Below are positions 1-10,705 of a stretch of DNA of 64,000 nucleotides, piece after piece (positions within the stretch are counted from its first letter, which is position 1; each line of letters opens with the position of its first letter). The position numbers and the translations under genes were made by a program. This stretch comes from Cryptosporidium bovis (lineage: Eukaryota; Apicomplexa; Conoidasida; Eucoccidiorida; Cryptosporidiidae). The DNA is taken from positions 124,001 to 188,000 of the forward strand of contig VHIT02000012.1 of NCBI GenBank assembly GCA_009768925.2, written 5' to 3'. The notes under the pieces were generated by a model. The model ran no database searches. It had not been told where the DNA came from and saw only the letters and a list, made by a program, of their open reading frames with translations.

Positions 1-313
1 ATTACTAAGGAATAGCAAATATAAAAACCAGGGAATACATTGGACTGAGACATTTCCAACTTCAAATAGACAATAGCTTTTTAACTTTTCAGTACACATT
101 TGGATTTGTACACAGTGATTTAAATATATGAATTTATTTGTCATTAATTTTGAGTGTATTCTGGAGGTAATATCGTATTGTGTCAAATAAGTGGAAAATA
201 AAGCAATAAATATTAGAAGAGAGTAATATTTACTAGACAAGTAGTTTATTCATCGTTTGAACATTGAATTATCGTGGCAATAAAAATATATAAATAGTTA
301 ACAATAAAGTAAC
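1..313. other. 5' flank of the PRA1 gene
   Basis: AT-rich non-coding sequence ahead of the first gene. No recognisable GGCGCC or TGCATGCA palindrome and no convincing open reading frame. The upstream neighbour lies outside the window. Confidence 0.6.
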
Positions 314-982
314 ATGTATAGGGAGCAAATATCTTCGTTGGATTCACCAGCAAACAATAATGTTGGAGGTTCTAGTTTTACAAGAATGGACAGTGCTCGC
401 TCAAGCTTAAAATCAGGTTCAATGTCTTCTGGAGGTGTGGGCGGAATGGGAGGAAGATCTGTTGAATACGGCCCAACTGTACAACAAATACTGGAAACAT
501 ATGAGCATTTAAGAAATAAAGCACAAAGTGTTGCAAAGAGAAAACTGAGATCGTGGGAAAATGATTTTTTTTTGCTTTCTTCCTTTCAAAAAATTTCACA
601 GCCAAAAGAAATTACAGATAGACTCGAAAGGAATATACGTTACTTTTTATTAAATTACATAGTAATAATTTTTGGAATGACGTTATTATCATTGATATTA
701 AATCCTGTTTCACTTATAATAATTATTTTGGCTACATTCTCATCAGCTTTTGTTGCCTCCAGGCCAACAGATGTAATAATTTTGCCCGGTGATAATTCTA
801 TAAGCAAGAAGGCTGCTCTTTATACAATGGCTGCAATCACGACTCTTGTTATTCTTACATTTTCAGGCACTCTCCTATTAACATCACTAGCCATTTCCAT
901 TATTCTAGTTATTATTCATGCTTCCATTCATGTTGGCAAACAAAATTATGACCAAGTTGCGAGTCTAGATAGTGAGGTTTAA
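314..982 (+). CDS. PRA1 family protein (prenylated Rab acceptor)
   Basis: A 222-residue protein matching the PRA1/YIP3 family, small membrane proteins of Golgi and ER that act on prenylated Rab GTPases in vesicle traffic. The N-terminal 60 residues are Ser/Gly-rich and cytosolic. The stretch ...RNIRYFLLNYIVII starts the core at about residue 105. Two long hydrophobic hairpins follow (about 109-150 and 167-207), separated by a short polar loop with Arg-Pro-Thr-Asp, as is usual for the family. Length is typical. The start is the first ATG after stops in a very AT-rich leader. The gene converges on PNO1 with a 245-base gap. Family assignment is secure; the Rab partner cannot be told. Confidence 0.85.
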   Translation: MYREQISSLDSPANNNVGGSSFTRMDSARSSLKSGSMSSGGVGGMGGRSVEYGPTVQQILETYEHLRNKAQSVAKRKLRSWENDFFLLSSFQKISQPKEITDRLERNIRYFLLNYIVIIFGMTLLSLILNPVSLIIIILATFSSAFVASRPTDVIILPGDNSISKKAALYTMAAITTLVILTFSGTLLLTSLAISIILVIIHASIHVGKQNYDQVASLDSEV

Positions 983-1227
983 ATTAATCACATTCAAATA
1001 TATACTTATGTATATGCACATAAATGTTATTTAGAATAAGTGGCTACTATATAAAAGAACAGAAAATTCAATAGTGACTATATTAAAGTATATAATCTTA
1101 ATTAGTATAATTTAGTGGATATCTGCTTAAAACCTTAGTCCTAGTTGTAGTTTAAGATACCCATCGTATATTAAATATTTTTTTTAATTTGACAATAAAT
1201 ATTTACATAGTGGTTTAAATTTATAGG

Positions 1228-1908
1228 TTAAAACTTTTCCTGAACTCTTTTAGATACTATTCTTAAATGATTATAAACCTTCCCGGGAGGAGTTCCTAAA
1301 ATAAGGCTACAAATAGCATCCCTTGCTAGTTTAATGTTTTGAAAGGCCCCCATAAGATGTAATTTTTGTCCGGCTAGTACAATTCTTGTTCTAGTCGAAT
1401 TTTCAATAGCATACTTTGTTTTTCCATCTCTTCCAGATATCCTACCTATGCAGCGGGACAAGTGAGCCCCTGTGAGTCTTTTTACATCCTTAATTTCAAA
1501 ACTTTCTATATACAAGTCATCTAAACGCAAAAGAGCTATAGCATCCTGCAATTCAAATCCAAGTATAAAGGCCTTTATAAAATCAACTCCTTTTTGCAAA
1601 GCTCCAATATCTGTGCAATCAGGGCCATACTTGAGTTCTATACATCTTCTTTTTGGGTTCATTCTAATATGCAATCCCATATGCTCTACCAATGGAGTGA
1701 CTATATTTATCCATTGATTTTTCAATGGAGTCATCCTATTGTCAGGAACCATTATTCTTCTTATCTCATTGCTTCTATCCACTTCATTACCCGTTAAAGG
1801 TTTGAAGTGGTTTCGAATCGTTCTTTTTTCACTGTCATCGTGTAAATTCATATTTTGGTCACTATTGTTATTGTCTACATTCATTTCATGCTCCTCAGAG
1901 TTCGCCAT
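1228..1908 (-). CDS. PNO1: PNO1/DIM2-like KH-domain ribosome assembly factor
   Basis: A 226-residue protein of the PNO1 (partner of NOB1, yeast DIM2) family, an RNA-binding factor for 18S rRNA processing and 40S assembly in nucleolus and cytoplasm. The first 45 residues are acidic, Asn-rich and variable. A degenerate KH fold spans about 55-125. The second KH domain (about 130-205) carries the family signature GRISGRDGKTK near residue 158. The C-terminus ends with the family-typical ...VSKRVQEKF. Length matches orthologues of about 220-270 residues. The gene diverges from the kinase gene over 1.7 kb. A GC-rich palindrome lies 366 bases upstream of the start (2274-2296). Confidence 0.92.
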   Translation of the reverse strand: MANSEEHEMNVDNNNSDQNMNLHDDSEKRTIRNHFKPLTGNEVDRSNEIRRIMVPDNRMTPLKNQWINIVTPLVEHMGLHIRMNPKRRCIELKYGPDCTDIGALQKGVDFIKAFILGFELQDAIALLRLDDLYIESFEIKDVKRLTGAHLSRCIGRISGRDGKTKYAIENSTRTRIVLAGQKLHLMGAFQNIKLARDAICSLILGTPPGKVYNHLRIVSKRVQEKF

Positions 1909-3582
1909 TCTTATTTATTACGCAGTAGGGCCCAATACAATAGGTTACTGTATGATATTCTATTTATTCTCTCTTTTCTCCTTGCTCTGTCGAACTCAAT
2001 ACTGAACTCTGTACTACAGTACTATTTCACTCGTATATCAACTCTCGAAAGAAACTATATATTAAGAGATAAATACACTCATATATATGCTTTTGTTTTA
2101 CGTTCCCTCCTCAGATTCTGATTTTTTCGTTCCTCAAATTATATTTATAACTGCCACTTTGTCATCAAAATAATCTTGAAAAGGGCAAAGGTGGAAATCA
2201 CATCCAATAAGTAAACTAAGCCTCTATAATTTTTATTTACCTTAATAGTCAAAAGTAACATTTCAAAACTGTACCGCCGGCCCGGCGCGCCGGCGGCCTT
2301 TCTGCGGAGATTTCGAAAAGAAATACATGTGATGATGACTAATATTGAAAACAGTCGGAACTATTATAAATTAGAGATTTAAATCAAAAAGTTTTTTGTT
2401 TTATTCTGTTAAATATGCTCTGCTTTTTAACTTTCCCCTCCCATGAGTTTTTCTCTCATCTTTCTTTCAACGCAAGAGCTGATGATATGAAGAAGAAAGT
2501 TGATTAGTTAAACGTTAATCTCCCACGTTGATTCTCCATTGCCACAACTGTTATCAAGTACTCGATTCTTTGCACCAATTTTGTGCTTTTTCCTCCTATT
2601 TAAGCTCGAGCAAGTACAGGAGGGAAATCGGCATTTCTCTCTCCTTGCTAGTAATGGAGAAGAGGGTAAAGTGATAGCACCGCGAAGAAAGCAATAAGTA
2701 AAGGAAAAGTAAAAGGAGAAAATCAGTATTGATAAAATAGGTAAATAAGCAAGTAGCCAAGTATTTGATAAAGAAACATTGGTAACAACTGTCTACAATT
2801 AATACCAATGTTTGCTGACTTGTTTTCAGTACGAGACTATTCATCGGTAGAAACGTCATTCAAGTTCTTTTTCTCATGAAAATCATTTGAATTTATTACA
2901 CAATAACTACATCACTTCTTTTCAAAAATTTAAAAAAAAATTTTCTGAAAATTAAAGATTGACATTCTGTCTCATTTTTTAAGTCAAAAAAAAAAGGAGC
3001 CAAATAACAAAAGAGTAAATAATTTTACCAAATAAAACTTTTGAAATAACAATAACTTGTGCCGTTTAAATTAATTCAAATAAAATTAAGTTTAATAAAT
3101 ATCTAATAGGTGACCATCCAAAAAAACAAATATCCAGAGCTGACACAAATTATATAATAAAATAAGCGACAATCAACTCCCCACAAGTGGAAAAAAGTTT
3201 GGATACCATCCATAATTGTTATTACTTTTAAGTAAATATCAATAATATAAGAGTTAACATAGCACTATTTGTTAAAACAAGGGATGTTGGAGAGAAATTG
3301 AGGATAATTATTAGTGTCAGGTTGGAATTAGGTGTGTGAATAGTTTATTTATTCATATTCTCTATTTGGGAAGTAGAAACAAGAGCGAAAATAGTCTTTT
3401 CCTCTTCTTTTTCATTTTCAAAAAGGATTAAATCTGTTTGATGCTTGATCAAATTGAGGTTTTGTCTTATGTATTAAAAAGAACAACTTTTTGATGTTTA
3501 AGAATACTAATTCAGTGAATTAATTGTAATTAAAGAAATACATTTCATTACTGTTTTATTTAAACAATAACATATATAAATA
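1909..3582. other. Divergent intergenic region PNO1 / kinase
   Basis: 1.67 kb between divergent start codons. It is AT-rich except for the GC-only palindrome at 2274-2296. Short open frames on both strands look like composition artefacts. No tRNA or conserved RNA recognised. Confidence 0.6.
2274..2296. promoter_or_regulatory. GC-only inverted repeat with E2F-like core
   Basis: Eight-base perfect arms CCGCCGGC (2274-2281) and GCCGGCGG (2289-2296) flank a 7-base centre, and the block contains GGCGCGCC. Surroundings are over 70 percent AT. It sits 366 bases upstream of PNO1, in line with other GGCGC-type sites in the window. Its action as an E2F/DP site is inference. Confidence 0.5.
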
Positions 3583-4953
3583 ATGTTTGTCAGAAATAGT
3601 GATTATTCTGAGTATTCATTAATAAAGACAGAGGAAATAGTAAAATACCCCAAAGACGGTAAATACGATGTAATAAGGAGCAAAATATTAAATTTACTTG
3701 ATAAATACGACATTCAGAATCTACAACTTATAAACAAAAAGCCAAATAGAGTTGGGAATTACATAGATTTAAAAATACTACTACATGGTCAGTGCCCAAA
3801 AGTAGAATTGTGGAAGTTAAATTCAAGTGATGAATTGGAATATGAGGATATGAGTAATGAGTTAAAGATATCAGATAGTGATTTAGAAAGATTGGAAAAG
3901 AAAATATTAATAATGAACTTGAGGAAATTATTCGCTATAAAAATCTATTCAAAACCTCAATTAATGAGGAGGAACGTAGTCTACTCATTAAATGGGATAA
4001 AAAAAACTCAATTGCATCGTGTTATAAACGAGATAAGAATACTGCAAGATTTATCAGAACATGATCCAAATAAATACTACATAGTCAGATTACACCAAGT
4101 ACTTGAATCTAACAAGAACAACTTGAATTCTGGTAAATTTTATTTAATATATGATCTTTATCCATTAGGACCCACAATGGGTCCATACTCTAGATATGAT
4201 TATTGGAATGACGTGAGTGATAAGTCAGGTACTCTTATATTAATTCAGAATGATGATAATTTGGTGGATAATAGTGGTGATAGTGAATTGAATTCATCAC
4301 TTAAAAATGTGAATAAGTTGGTCTATATACCAAATCCAAAATTAAGACAAATTGGAGAAAATGAAATTAAACACTTTGTTTATTGTGTGGCTACGGCTCT
4401 CAGTAAACTGCACGAACTTGGAATTGCTCATAGAGATGTCAAACCAGATAATTTATTACTTTCTGAGAATGGTGACATTGTACTTATTGATTTTAACTCT
4501 GCAGAATATCTTATAGATGGTAAATATGTATCTGGAACAGAAGGAACATATGCATTTTTTCCACCGGAATACTGCAAATTAAGCTTTAATTCTGATGAAG
4601 AAGGTAGCGACTGCAATATTGGTATGGAATTAAATCAAGTTAGAAACGATAACAAAGATGACTATTATGAAACCAATGCAAGTAAGCTTTTAGGACGCCC
4701 AGCGGATATGTGGGCGCTAGGTGTTACAATATGGTGTTGGTTATTTAAGGAACTTCCTTTTCAAGGAAACAATATATTAGATTTATTTTCAAGCATTGCA
4801 AAGTGTGAATTGGTCATTCCAAGTAACTCCAATTTTTCAAATGAAGGAAAAGATGTTATTCTTAATTTACTTAATCCAGATCCCAACTTCCGCTGGACTG
4901 CTAGACAATTACTTGAGTCAAAATGGTTAAACGACGATATTAAACAAAAGTAA
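3583..4953 (+). CDS. Divergent Ser/Thr protein kinase, CaMKK/LKB1-like
   Basis: A 456-residue protein kinase. Visible parts: a degenerate glycine loop (HGQCPKVEL) near residue 87; the ATP lysine K120 in FAIK; the helix-C glutamate E150 in NEIRIL; the catalytic loop HRDVKPDN with D285; the metal-binding aspartate D303 in DFN; the activation-segment end GTEGTYAFFPPEY; and GRPADMWALGVTIWCWL of subdomain IX. The basic insert between the lysine and helix C and the DMWALGVT block resemble CaMKK/LKB1-type upstream kinases. Odd points: DFN replaces DFG, the glycine loop lacks two glycines, and insertions (about 205-250, 345-370) are acidic and low-complexity. Substrate is unknown. The gene converges on V-ATPase B. 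Confidence 0.85.
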   Translation: MFVRNSDYSEYSLIKTEEIVKYPKDGKYDVIRSKILNLLDKYDIQNLQLINKKPNRVGNYIDLKILLHGQCPKVELWKLNSSDELEYEDMSNELKISDSDLERLEKKILIMNLRKLFAIKIYSKPQLMRRNVVYSLNGIKKTQLHRVINEIRILQDLSEHDPNKYYIVRLHQVLESNKNNLNSGKFYLIYDLYPLGPTMGPYSRYDYWNDVSDKSGTLILIQNDDNLVDNSGDSELNSSLKNVNKLVYIPNPKLRQIGENEIKHFVYCVATALSKLHELGIAHRDVKPDNLLLSENGDIVLIDFNSAEYLIDGKYVSGTEGTYAFFPPEYCKLSFNSDEEGSDCNIGMELNQVRNDNKDDYYETNASKLLGRPADMWALGVTIWCWLFKELPFQGNNILDLFSSIAKCELVIPSNSNFSNEGKDVILNLLNPDPNFRWTARQLLESKWLNDDIKQK

Positions 4954-6001
4954 TATTGTCAATTATGTGTAATAAAATAAGTGGTTAATCATTTATTCGC
5001 GATATTTTATTCGAATGTTTACGGTATTATTACATTACATTTATTTGTGAAAATAAGTTTAATAATGCTTATTTTCAAAAACAAAATACTGTAATACTCG
5101 TATCTTTAAGATTTATGGTTGCAGTGAACGTTCTTTTGATTTTAATGATTGTATTAATAATAAGATGTTTTTCCCTTTTATTCTCGTAAACAATTTGAGT
5201 TTACAATTTCACTTACTAATCGGATTCAGTTTAAGACATGTTTTAGGATCTTCATTTATTTAGATGCGTGTATTGAGAACTTTAACCTTATTTTTTTGTA
5301 TTACTTTGTATAATTTCCTCTTTCTTATTCATTTAGAAATTGCTTGCTTAGTTGTCTCGTTTTTTTAAGAATAAACCACATTTCTAGAACTTGGAGAATA
5401 AAAGTGAGGCTACTGTCGTATATTAGGATTACCGTCGAATACCCAAACTATTGTTATATAACAGAATCACCATTATTAAAATTACTTTAATAGCACATTA
5501 TTTAGCGCCTTCACCACGTAAAAAAGACTTGTAATTTTGACTTATTTATGCCAATCATGCACATTTTTTATTTATGTGCATGCATGTATGAATTCATGCA
5601 TGCACCTTTTCCACATAAAATTCTGTATGTGATTCGTACATACAAGTATTACAGTTGCACTCCTCCACGCCGGCCTGTGCTACATGTATACCAACCCTTA
5701 ATAACTGATCTACGGCCTTTCTTCCATCAAAAGGAGAAGTCAATACCACACTCGATTTCAAATCAATTTCAACTTCATCAGTTAAGAAAATGAAACTCAC
5801 ATTAATAATAAAATGGTAACATTCTATATACACTAAAACAAAAGCGAAACTAATCTCACAAATATACAACATGATTATCATGATCCATGAGGTTGGAGAG
5901 AAAAACAAGTCGTTGTCTACTTGATAATGTTTACTGCATATATCTAAGCAAATTCCACTCCAGAAACAAGAGAAAAAAATAATTTTTAGTGTCTAATAAG
6001 C
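4954..6001. other. Convergent intergenic region kinase / V-ATPase B
   Basis: 1.05 kb between two 3' ends. It holds a palindromic pair of TGCATGCA sites (5577-5604) and a less AT-rich patch at 5640-5780. A minus-strand frame of about 100 codons over 5594-5908 has no ATG at its beginning and no recognisable family; it is not called as a gene. Confidence 0.55.
5577..5604. promoter_or_regulatory. Paired TGCATGCA sites forming a 28-base imperfect palindrome
   Basis: TGCATGCA occurs at 5577-5584 and again at 5597-5604 around a central GAATTC, giving an almost perfect inverted repeat. TGCATGCA is the known target of an apicomplexan AP2 factor (Plasmodium PF14_0633 and its Cryptosporidium orthologue). 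The position, downstream of two convergent genes, is unusual for a promoter element. Confidence 0.5.
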
Positions 6002-7480
6002 TTACTTATCTTGAATACAACCGTCTCTAGGATAATATTTTTGCAAAAGATCGTGTTTGATCTTCTTAAGCATATCCTCAGGGAAGGTTCTAAGAAGTTC
6101 CCAAGCAAGATCAAGACTTTCAAATATATCACGTTTTTCGTATGGGCCCTGAGTAAGGAATTTTGATTCAAATTTACTTGTAAATTCAAGATAAAGAAGA
6201 TCGTCAGAAGAAAGCGCCTCCTCACCAACAACTGCCATCATTGCCCTTGTATCTTGTCCAATAGCATAATTTGCGTAAAGTTGGTCTGAAACGGAAGGAT
6301 GATCCTCTCTTGTATGTCCAACACCAATACCAGACTTCATAAGGCGAGAAAGAGAAGGCAAGACATTAATTGGTGGATATATTTGGCGATTGTAAAGAGC
6401 TCTATCTACAAATATTTGCCCTTCAGTGATGTAACCAGTCAAATCAGGAATTGGATGTGTAATATCGTCATTAGGCATTGTTAATATTGGGAACTGTGTA
6501 ATTGACCCATTTCTTCCCTCGATTCTACCTGCTCTTTCGTAAATAGTTGAAAGATCTGTATACATATAACCAGGATAACCTCTTCTACCCGGAACTTCTT
6601 CCCTAGCAGCAGATACTTCTCTAAGAGCGTCAGCATATGAACTCATATCTGTCATAACTACAAATACGTGTAAATCCTTCTCATATGCAAGATATTCAGC
6701 TGTAGTTAAAGCAAGACGTGGTGTTAATATTCTCTCTATCGTTGGATCGTTTGCCAAATTAAGGAAAAGACAGACGCGTTCCATTGAACCATTTTCCTCA
6801 AAGTCCCTTCTGAAAAATCTTGCTGTCTCCATATTAACACCCATTGCTGCAAAGACTACCGCAAAATTATCGTCAGAATGATCCATTACATCCTTCCCAG
6901 ATACCAGAGATGCTTGGCGACATATTTGCGCACCTATTTCATTATGTGGAAGTCCTGCTGCTGAAAATAGTGGAATTTTTTGGCCTCTTACTACTGAATT
7001 CATAACATCTATTGCTGATATTCCTGTTTGAATCATTTCTCTTGGATGTACTCTGCAATATGGATTTATGGGACTGCCATTAATATCAATATAATCCTCG
7101 GCGAATATTGCTGGGCCGTTATCTATTGGCTTGCCACTTCCATTAAATGTTCTTCCCAACATATCCTCAGTTATTGGCATGCACAAAACATCACCACTAA
7201 ATTCCACTCTACACGATTTATTATCTATTCCTGTAGTACCTTCAAACACTTGCACTATCGCTCTACTCCCTTTTACTTCCAATACTTGACCCTCTCTTAC
7301 TGAACCATCTCCCAATGTTAACCTAACTATTTCGTTATATTTTGGAAATTTAACATTATCTAAAATAACTAGTGGACCTTGTACTCCCGATACTGTTCTG
7401 TATTCCATTCTCGGCTCTATATTATAATTTCTAGTTACTGCTGCCACATTGGCCTCACAAGCCTGACTTGAACTCACCAT
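6002..7480 (-). CDS. V-type proton ATPase subunit B
   Basis: A 492-residue, full-length V-ATPase B subunit. It is the non-catalytic nucleotide-binding subunit of the cytosolic V1 head, which alternates with subunit A to drive proton pumping into acidic organelles. The N-terminal beta-barrel begins near residue 25. The nucleotide-binding domain contains [33 protein letters not shown], and the region [20 protein letters not shown]. Towards the C-terminus come PVPDL-type [16 protein letters not shown] and the helical end. No P-loop, as expected for B subunits. Length is typical (about 490-510). Single exon. It diverges from the W2 gene. Confidence 0.97.
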   Translation of the reverse strand: MVSSSQACEANVAAVTRNYNIEPRMEYRTVSGVQGPLVILDNVKFPKYNEIVRLTLGDGSVREGQVLEVKGSRAIVQVFEGTTGIDNKSCRVEFSGDVLCMPITEDMLGRTFNGSGKPIDNGPAIFAEDYIDINGSPINPYCRVHPREMIQTGISAIDVMNSVVRGQKIPLFSAAGLPHNEIGAQICRQASLVSGKDVMDHSDDNFAVVFAAMGVNMETARFFRRDFEENGSMERVCLFLNLANDPTIERILTPRLALTTAEYLAYEKDLHVFVVMTDMSSYADALREVSAAREEVPGRRGYPGYMYTDLSTIYERAGRIEGRNGSITQFPILTMPNDDITHPIPDLTGYITEGQIFVDRALYNRQIYPPINVLPSLSRLMKSGIGVGHTREDHPSVSDQLYANYAIGQDTRAMMAVVGEEALSSDDLLYLEFTSKFESKFLTQGPYEKRDIFESLDLAWELLRTFPEDMLKKIKHDLLQKYYPRDGCIQDK

Positions 7481-8401
7481 CTTTTTTCCTGCTATATAAT
7501 ATCTAACTTGCTTATATTTTCTTGTTATTTGATATTCGTCCTTGTTTTACCTCAACGTATTCCAAATATTACTTAAATTATTATCCTTTTGTCTTGATTT
7601 GAATGATAATAATATTTTGTGATTTTGCTGTACTTCTTTAGTTAATAATTAGAAAAAGAATTTTTCTACCTAGTTCCTGAGAAACAAGAGGAACAAAAAC
7701 ATCTGTTTATTTTGTGTTTGTGCTATTAAAAAAAAAATTTCCCTCCAAAACTATTCATTTCAAACTAACACTTAAAAGCAAAAAAAAGAAAAAATTCGTT
7801 TTTCCTCTTATTTTTATATTAATTTTAATTAATATTTTATTTATTAATATTTTGTTACCCCTTACTTTTTTTTGTTTTGCGGGCAAAAACATAGCTTTCC
7901 AAGTCTATTACTTATAACTACCACCTTTGTGCCATATTTCAAAAAAATACGAATTTATAACTATATTTACCTGTTTATTTGTATACGTACTTATTGCCAC
8001 CATATCTGTTCTTTATTATCACTTTCATCTTATTTATTCTGATACCTTTGTATATAACTAATATCAGTAAATTGCTCTATAATATTGTTACCTTGGGCGC
8101 TCACACACTATATAGAAGACACAAACGTGGTCTAAGCGGCACAGCGTTTGAAGACAAGTTTTGGGCGGGCAGTTTGACAAATTAAATTTAATATTTTAAA
8201 AAAGTGTGTTTTATCCATTAGGAATTTTTATTTTCCCGTTCTCCTCTCTTTTCCTACAATTTTTTCTCGAAATCATCATTTGGAAAAAAGAATAAAAATT
8301 ATTTTGTTTTAATATAAATAAAAATACGGGTCACATTCTAAAGTACTTTTCCTTGTATCAGTCTGTCTATTTTATATACTTGACAAAAGGAAATACTAAA
8401 G
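7481..8401. other. Divergent intergenic region V-ATPase B / W2 protein
   Basis: About 920 bases of AT-rich sequence with long T and A runs. A GC-richer patch at 8090-8175 contains TTTTGGGCGGGC (8159-8170), an E2F-like site 232 bases upstream of the W2 gene. Nothing else recognisable. Confidence 0.5.
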
Positions 8402-10705
8402 ATGCCACCAAAATCCAAAGGTCAAACTATTCAATTGAGAGACTTGCAAAGAATGGTATATGAGAGTGGCCAGGTAATGGATAATATTTTGCCATCGCAG
8501 AGTCAAGGTTTAGAAAGAAGCGATAGTTACTCTTTAAATAGGAGAGGAGGTGGTTTTGGTGGCAATGCATCAGGTGGTATCGGAAAATTAGGTTATGATA
8601 GATATAATCAAATAGATGAGAAAATGCTTCATGAGGTCGAGAATACAGATTGGAGAAAAGGAAGAGATAATCTTTGCGATTTGTCATCCAATAATTATGG
8701 AAAATCGAATTATTCTAGAAACAACAGAGAAAGTAGATATAAGGATGATATAGAAGGCATATTAGAGAATACGAACTGGAGAAGCGACATAAAAAGAACA
8801 AATAGTAACAATACAAGTTCTGATAAATATAGTCATGACTACGATAAGGATATTGACTTGGATTTTAGAAGAGGATCCATTTCAAGGACGAATTCAAAGA
8901 ACAATAATCCGGATTTAAGTCCATCTTCAAATTATAATTGGAGAGACAGCAGCAATTCGAATCAAGAATCATCTTTTGGTATCGGTAGATACAACAGGGA
9001 AAACAATTATTCATCTTCAAAACCGATAATAGATGACAGACCTGACTATTTAAAGAACAGATTTAAAAAGGTTGTTGATAATTCAAACCAAGATTCAGTT
9101 GGTAGCAACAATTCATTGCATTGCAGCAATGCAAATAAAGATCAAACTCAACAGAAAACGATGGTTAGTGACCAATTTCTAATCTCAATAGATAGACATG
9201 AGAATTTAACTAAAAAATTGGCACAAGTTCAATCTCAAACAGTCAAAATTGAGAAGAAAAACAAAAACAATAACCTAACTGTTGCAAATGTATCTTTGTC
9301 TAAAAAAAATAATGCTCAGAAGGATAATAAAAAGTATGAGGAACCAGAGACCGATTTATCTTATTGGAATGTAAAAACTGAGGATAGTGTTTATGCATTT
9401 GAGAAAGATCTTTGGACTTGTATTATAGGTGAAGAACCTATTGAGAAAATGACCCCGAAAAACTCGTTCTCACCGGGGACATTCTCGCCACCGAAAGAGA
9501 GTTGTGTTATTAGTTTCATAAACAACATAGAGAGTGCATTTGATGTCTCCGATTTAAATACTCTAACATTAGTTGCAAAATTGTCCCATGTGGTAACAAT
9601 AATGTCCTCCTCATTACGTTGTTTACCAGACATTATCTCACTTATTCAAAGTTTATTACCTTTGTTTAACAATCTTATTGAAAGAAATATTGCTGGTAAA
9701 AACCTTACTGAATTATATATTCTTATTGAAACCCAGAGAATGGCATTCACAATTGGAAACCCTAAAATAGATACCGTTACAAGTCTTATTGAGGGTCTGT
9801 GGTTGGCATTGCTTAAAACAAAAGTTATTCGAAGAGAGACATTTAATTCGTGGCTTAGCAAGACCGATTCTCTCGCTGATGAAAGCAAAGTTGGAAGAAA
9901 AAACGCCTTGTTTGAGGTAAGTTTGCCACCTCACCATTGAATAATTGTCCTGTACCCTTTCCCCCTTTTTTATTGCATTACATTGATACATTACAGTATC
10001 CTCATTGCCTTTTTATTACATGTGGAAATGACCTAACACAAAACAATAGACCGGTATAAAGCAAATGCAAAAATCCGCATGTGTATGCATGCACCGCCAC
10101 CGGTGAATATTGCATTCTTCCACATGAATAGATTTTATCATGTGAAATGAGATCTGTGGCCATAATTTGACTATTAACATTAATGTTATTCATTACTTAG
10201 CTATTGTATAGTGAAAATTGGCCAATATGTAAATTGAAAGTTTTTAGGTTGTAAAACACAACACACCAGCGAGACATTTAACTTTACTCCGGCAATTATG
10301 TACCGAAGTGTTTCATTGTTACCAAGTATTTTATACTATCAATAATGACCTAGGTTACATAATTATCAAGGTTGGTGTCAACGTTGTCTCTATTGGATGA
10401 TTGTTTTATAACAAAGGCTCTTTCATACAATGACTTATTATTAGTATTCTTTGTTTGTGGAAAAAAGGACAAAGATGAAATGAAACGAAAAGGGGATATT
10501 GTTCGAGCTGTTATTAATGTATATGCAAATATATATATTATTACACTTGGGAAAAGGGAAGGGTTTATTCTTTGCGCTTTTTTTTAATATTTTGAATTAA
10601 TTAACTCTTTAATGTCGACATTAGTTAACTGCGTTTTTTGACTGGTTAAATCAAGTTGACGAGGTCCCATTAGAAGAAGATGAAGAGTTAGAGGAGACAT
10701 TCTAA
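8402..10705 (+). CDS. eIF4G-like protein with C-terminal W2 domain (two exons)
   Basis: Exon 1 is 8402-9916 and exon 2 is 10625-10705; the joined product has 531 residues. The genomic frame ends falsely at 9940, but GAG|GTAAGT at 9916/9917 is a perfect donor. An acceptor ...TTAG ends at 10624, and the phase-0 join restores ALFE-LTAFFDWLNQ followed by an acidic tail. This is the expected end of a W2 domain (AA-box), as in eIF4G and eIF5. The W2 region covers about 385-520. The N-terminal half is Ser/Asn/Arg-rich, with three Asn-x-Asn/Asp-Trp-Arg motifs (NTDWR, NTNWR, NYNWR). No MIF4G core is visible, so this may be a separate W2 factor. A role in translation initiation is inferred from the domain. 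The 708-base intron is long for this lineage. Confidence 0.75.
9917..10624 (+). other. 708-base intron of the W2-domain gene
   Basis: It begins GTAAGT and ends TTAG, and has stops in all forward frames. It carries TGCATGCA at 10086-10093 next to a GC patch (CACCGCCACCGGTG). No snoRNA boxes were convincingly identified. Confidence 0.6.

Noticed and set aside
2596-2859. Minus-strand 87-codon hydrophobic frame
   Set aside because: Composition-driven in the divergent PNO1/kinase spacer, no start context or homology.
5594-5908. Minus-strand frame of about 104 codons downstream of V-ATPase B
   Set aside because: No ATG at the beginning, no family resemblance, and it overlaps the TGCATGCA palindrome. 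Its middle part (LKSSVVLTSPFDGRKAVDQL) is somewhat protein-like, so a small spliced gene is not excluded.
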